From assembly GCF_017316025.1 (NCBI RefSeq), contig NZ_JAFLVT010000005.1, positions 62,001 through 126,000 on the forward strand: a stretch of DNA of 64,000 nt, given 5' to 3'. The position numbers and the translations under genes were made by a program. Positions 62,057 through 64,000 of this stretch are shown one piece after another. The number at the start of each line of letters is the position of its first letter. Position 1 is the stretch's first letter. This stretch comes from Candidatus Enterococcus myersii. Lineage in GTDB: Bacteria > Bacillota > Bacilli > Lactobacillales > Enterococcaceae. The notes under the pieces are model-generated. The model saw only the letters and a list, made by a program, of their open reading frames with translations. It made no database searches and was not told the origin of the DNA.

Positions 62057-63211
62057 TTGACCAATAGAATGCAAATCAATCAAAAATATCAGCAACAAAA
62101 TAGTTTGCTAATGGAAATTGCTGTTTTGGCAAAAGATACGCCAGATTTAATTGATCTTTCGATTGGTGATCTAGATGTAACCACGAATGAGTCAATCATC
62201 GCGGCAGCTTTTGCTACTGCCAAAAATGGTGAAACAAAATATACAGCGCCAGATGGGACGAAGACATTTCTCGGTGCTGTTTGTCGCTATTACAAAAAAC
62301 GTTATCACATGACAATTAGTGAAAATGAAGTACGGGCAACAGTGGGTGCGATGCATGGTATGTATTTAGCCTTAATGGCCTTAGTTGATAAAGGTGATGA
62401 GGTGATTATTCATGAACCTTACTTTACCCCTTATAAAGAGCAAGTCCTTGCTTGTCAAGGTATACCGGTATTTGTAGCAACCAATCCAGCAGAAAACTAT
62501 CAATTAGATGTTGAAAAATTAGCAGAAAAGATCACCGATAAAACGAAAATTATTATTATTAACTCCCCTAATAATCCAACGGGAGCAGTTTTTACAAAAG
62601 AAACAATGCAAAAAATTGCTGATCTAGCAATTGCAAATAACTTGTATATTTTTTCAGATGAGGTTTATGAAGCTTATTGTTTTAATGAAAATTTCACCCC
62701 AATGATGAGTTACGCACCGCAAAATACTATAACCTTTAACAGTTTTTCTAAAACTTTTGCAATGACGGGGTGGCGAATTGGTTTTATGATTGCCCCAGAG
62801 CAGATTATTGATGCCTGCCGAAATGTCAGTGAATTCGTAACTTTTACAGCACCTTCCATTTCACAAGCAGCCGGTGTTTTTGCTTTAGATAATTGGGAAG
62901 AGCTCTTTAGCGAAGTTGCCAGTCTTGTTTACGATCGGTTGCGCTATATTGAAAAACGGGTCGCCAAAATTAATTTTCTTAGCATGGAGGAAGTTGCAGG
63001 AAGTTTGTATGCTTATTTAGATATCTCTAAAACTAATTTGGACTCTTTAACTTTTGTTAAAAAAGTATTAGCAGAATGTCATGTTTTATTGGTACCAGGG
63101 GTCGCTTTTGGTGAAACAACTGGCAAAGACCAGGTTCGAATTGCCGCAAATCAACCGGTATCTATTTTAAAATCAGCCTTTGACCGGATGGAAAAGTTAA
63201 CCTTCTCATAA
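62057..63211 (+). CDS. PLP aminotransferase, class I/II (aspartate aminotransferase-like)
   Basis: 384 residues. NSPNNPTGAVF, SDEVYEAYCF, Schiff-base Lys in NSFSKTFAMTGWRIGF, and C-terminal Arg in QVRIAANQP are as in class I aminotransferases (PatA/AspC-like). The start is TTG 62057: GGAGG is seven bases before it, while the first ATG (62069) is 19 bases away. Co-transcribed with the PucR gene. A keto-acid partner for the cyclodeaminase-like enzyme is one possible link. Confidence 0.87.
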   Translation: MTNRMQINQKYQQQNSLLMEIAVLAKDTPDLIDLSIGDLDVTTNESIIAAAFATAKNGETKYTAPDGTKTFLGAVCRYYKKRYHMTISENEVRATVGAMHGMYLALMALVDKGDEVIIHEPYFTPYKEQVLACQGIPVFVATNPAENYQLDVEKLAEKITDKTKIIIINSPNNPTGAVFTKETMQKIADLAIANNLYIFSDEVYEAYCFNENFTPMMSYAPQNTITFNSFSKTFAMTGWRIGFMIAPEQIIDACRNVSEFVTFTAPSISQAAGVFALDNWEELFSEVASLVYDRLRYIEKRVAKINFLSMEEVAGSLYAYLDISKTNLDSLTFVKKVLAECHVLLVPGVAFGETTGKDQVRIAANQPVSILKSAFDRMEKLTFS

Positions 63212-63222
63212 AAATGCAGTAT

Positions 63223-63251
63223 TTGCTTTCAAGAGTTGCATCTTGTATAAT
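63223..63251 (+). promoter_or_regulatory. Promoter of the 42-residue gene
   Basis: TTGCTT (63223-63228), 17 bp, TATAAT (63246-63251). The ~95-nt leader can fold: CGCAG/CTGCG outer and GCTA/TAGC inner pairs. Confidence 0.7.
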
Positions 63252-63349
63252 CAAAAGTCGCAGGCTAAACAGCTTGATTTGAAGTTGGTAGCCTAACAAA
63301 GTCTGCGCCTGAAATTAATGATTGTTAAAGGCAAATTGAGGAGAAAATC

Positions 63350-63478
63350 ATGAATACAAAAGAAAAAATGATGGAATTAATTAAGAAAAAACAAGGCGGC
63401 GGCCGTGTAAAAGAAATGCAAGCACCAAAAAATGATCGCAAAAATATGCGTAAAGGTCCAAAAATTTATAACAAATAA
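63350..63478 (+). CDS. Small basic protein, 42 residues
   Basis: Strong promoter, ribosome site GAGGAG (63338-63343) and its own terminator support it as a real gene. The sequence starts MNTKEKMMELIKKKQGGG and ends RKGPKIYNK, very rich in Lys/Arg, with an internal GGGR and no hydrophobic segment. It could bind nucleic acid or the ribosome. Family not recognised. Confidence 0.75.
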   Translation: MNTKEKMMELIKKKQGGGRVKEMQAPKNDRKNMRKGPKIYNK

Positions 63479-63486
63479 GAAAAAGT

Positions 63487-63521
63487 CGTACTCTCTGGTT
63501 AAGATGGTACGATTTTTTTTA
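63487..63521 (+). terminator. Terminator of the 42-residue gene
   Basis: TCGTAC (63487-63492) pairs with GTACGA (63508-63513), with inner TCT/AGA pairing, then eight Ts. Confidence 0.8.
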
Positions 63522-63598
63522 CGATTAAAAATTTACGAGGGATTTTTCAAAATACAAGAAACAGTTTTGGCGCTTGCTTTGTTACGTATTTTCTAAAT

Positions 63599-63623
63599 GC
63601 CCTCCTGCTATTAGCAGGAGGGC
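63599..63623. repeat. Perfect GC-rich 11-bp hairpin without U-tract
   Basis: GCCCTCCTGCT / AGCAGGAGGGC with a three-base loop, in otherwise AT-rich DNA. No T-run of note on either strand, so not a standard terminator. Could be an RNA element or protein site. Confidence 0.6.
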
Positions 63624-63834
63624 AAGAAAAAGAAGGGAAGAGTGGGCAAATTAGAGACCTGTATTTTTTACGGTGGTAGCTAATTTTTATACCGTTATAT
63701 TTAGGTGCTTTTATCCTCATGTTGGACTAAAAATTGCATTTTTATTCGTTATTTTGTATTTATCATCTATGGCTGGTTAAACTGCCATTACTAAGCTTGC
63801 GCATTACTACCAAATAAACCTATATACATCCAGA

Positions 63835-63904
63835 CATACTTCTTTTTAACCAAAACGAAGACCTTTATAGAACGACAAAAAATTCAAGCGTTTAAAGAAG
63901 TATG
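63835..63904. other. Long-range inverted repeat in the right-end noncoding stretch
   Basis: CATACTTCTTT (63835-63845) and AAAGAAGTATG (63894-63904) are exact complements 48 bases apart, with AAACG/CGTTT just inside. The stretch 63624-63925 has no plausible gene. Possibly a noncoding RNA or decayed DNA. Confidence 0.35.
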
Positions 63905-63925
63905 ACTATGTGGTTAATGAAAAAT

Positions 63926-63966
63926 AGAAACTGCCAATTTTAAAGTAAAAGTAGGTAGCAGTTTCT
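63926..63966 (-). terminator. Minus-strand terminator of a gene beyond the right edge
   Basis: Minus strand AGAAACTGC (from 63966) pairs with GCAGTTTCT (to 63926), followed by ATTTTTC. No plus-strand T-run. Suggests a leftward gene starting outside the window. Confidence 0.6.
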
Positions 63967-64000
63967 TAACTTAAACCTTGGAATATAGTAATAAAGCAGA

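Overview
The window is AT-rich, densely packed Gram-positive chromosome. The gene content and order point to Lactobacillales, most likely Enterococcaceae (Enterococcus, Vagococcus or Tetragenococcus). The markers are: uvrB-uvrA, rapZ-yvcK-whiA, cdaA-cdaR-glmM, pcrA-ligA-camS-gatCAB-dagK-rlmCD, a fused GlnP with two binding domains, a CamS sex-pheromone-type lipoprotein, and a D-aspartate ligase/aspartate racemase pair. That pair implies an L-Lys-D-Asp peptidoglycan cross-bridge, as in E. faecium, rather than the L-Ala bridge of E. faecalis. Genus is an inference. No rRNA, tRNA, insertion sequence, prophage or CRISPR array was seen.

Layout. 1-2.8 kb (minus): a glutamine-type ABC importer (glnP, partial glnQ) with a leader hairpin. 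3.2-8.1 kb: uvrB (SOS box) and uvrA. 8.2-10.2 kb: D-Asp ligase and racemase. 10.5-13.4 kb: rapZ-yvcK-whiA. 13.5-14.1 kb (minus): DsbA-like thioredoxin-fold protein. 14.3-17.6 kb: cdaA-cdaR-glmM. 17.7-20.9 kb (minus): amidohydrolase and glmS, the latter with NagR-like operators. 21.3-24.2 kb: small protein, sppA, RDD membrane protein, TPR-like protein. 24.3-27.7 kb: tig, clpX, ysxC. 27.7-29.5 kb: three small or unassigned genes. 29.6-33.2 kb (minus): fruR-fruK-fruA. 33.4-37.2 kb: intracellular alpha-amylase and a secreted repeat-bearing cell-wall hydrolase. 37.3-38.8 kb (minus): ClC chloride transporter. 39.0-50.3 kb: pcrA, ligA, camS, gatCAB, dagK, rlmCD. 51.0-54.6 kb: PdxK/ThiD kinase and the acetoin genes alsS and alsD. 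55.0-57.0 kb: MacB-type ABC pair. 57.1-58.4 kb (minus): lipoprotein phosphoesterase. 58.6-63.2 kb: ornithine-cyclodeaminase-like enzyme and two aminotransferases around a PucR-type regulator. 63.35 kb: a 42-residue basic protein. The last 0.5 kb is noncoding but structured.

Several genes meet at the cell envelope. GlmS and GlmM make the amino-sugar precursor, CdaA/CdaR couple c-di-AMP to it, YvcK and RapZ are linked to the same metabolism, and Asl/racemase add the cross-bridge residue. Apart from this housekeeping core, the items most worth following are: the two lipoprotein signal peptides that end in enterococcal pheromone-like octapeptides; the operator arrays of glmS and fruR; several large intergenic hairpins; the duplicated cell-wall-binding repeats; and the PucR-linked amino-acid cluster.
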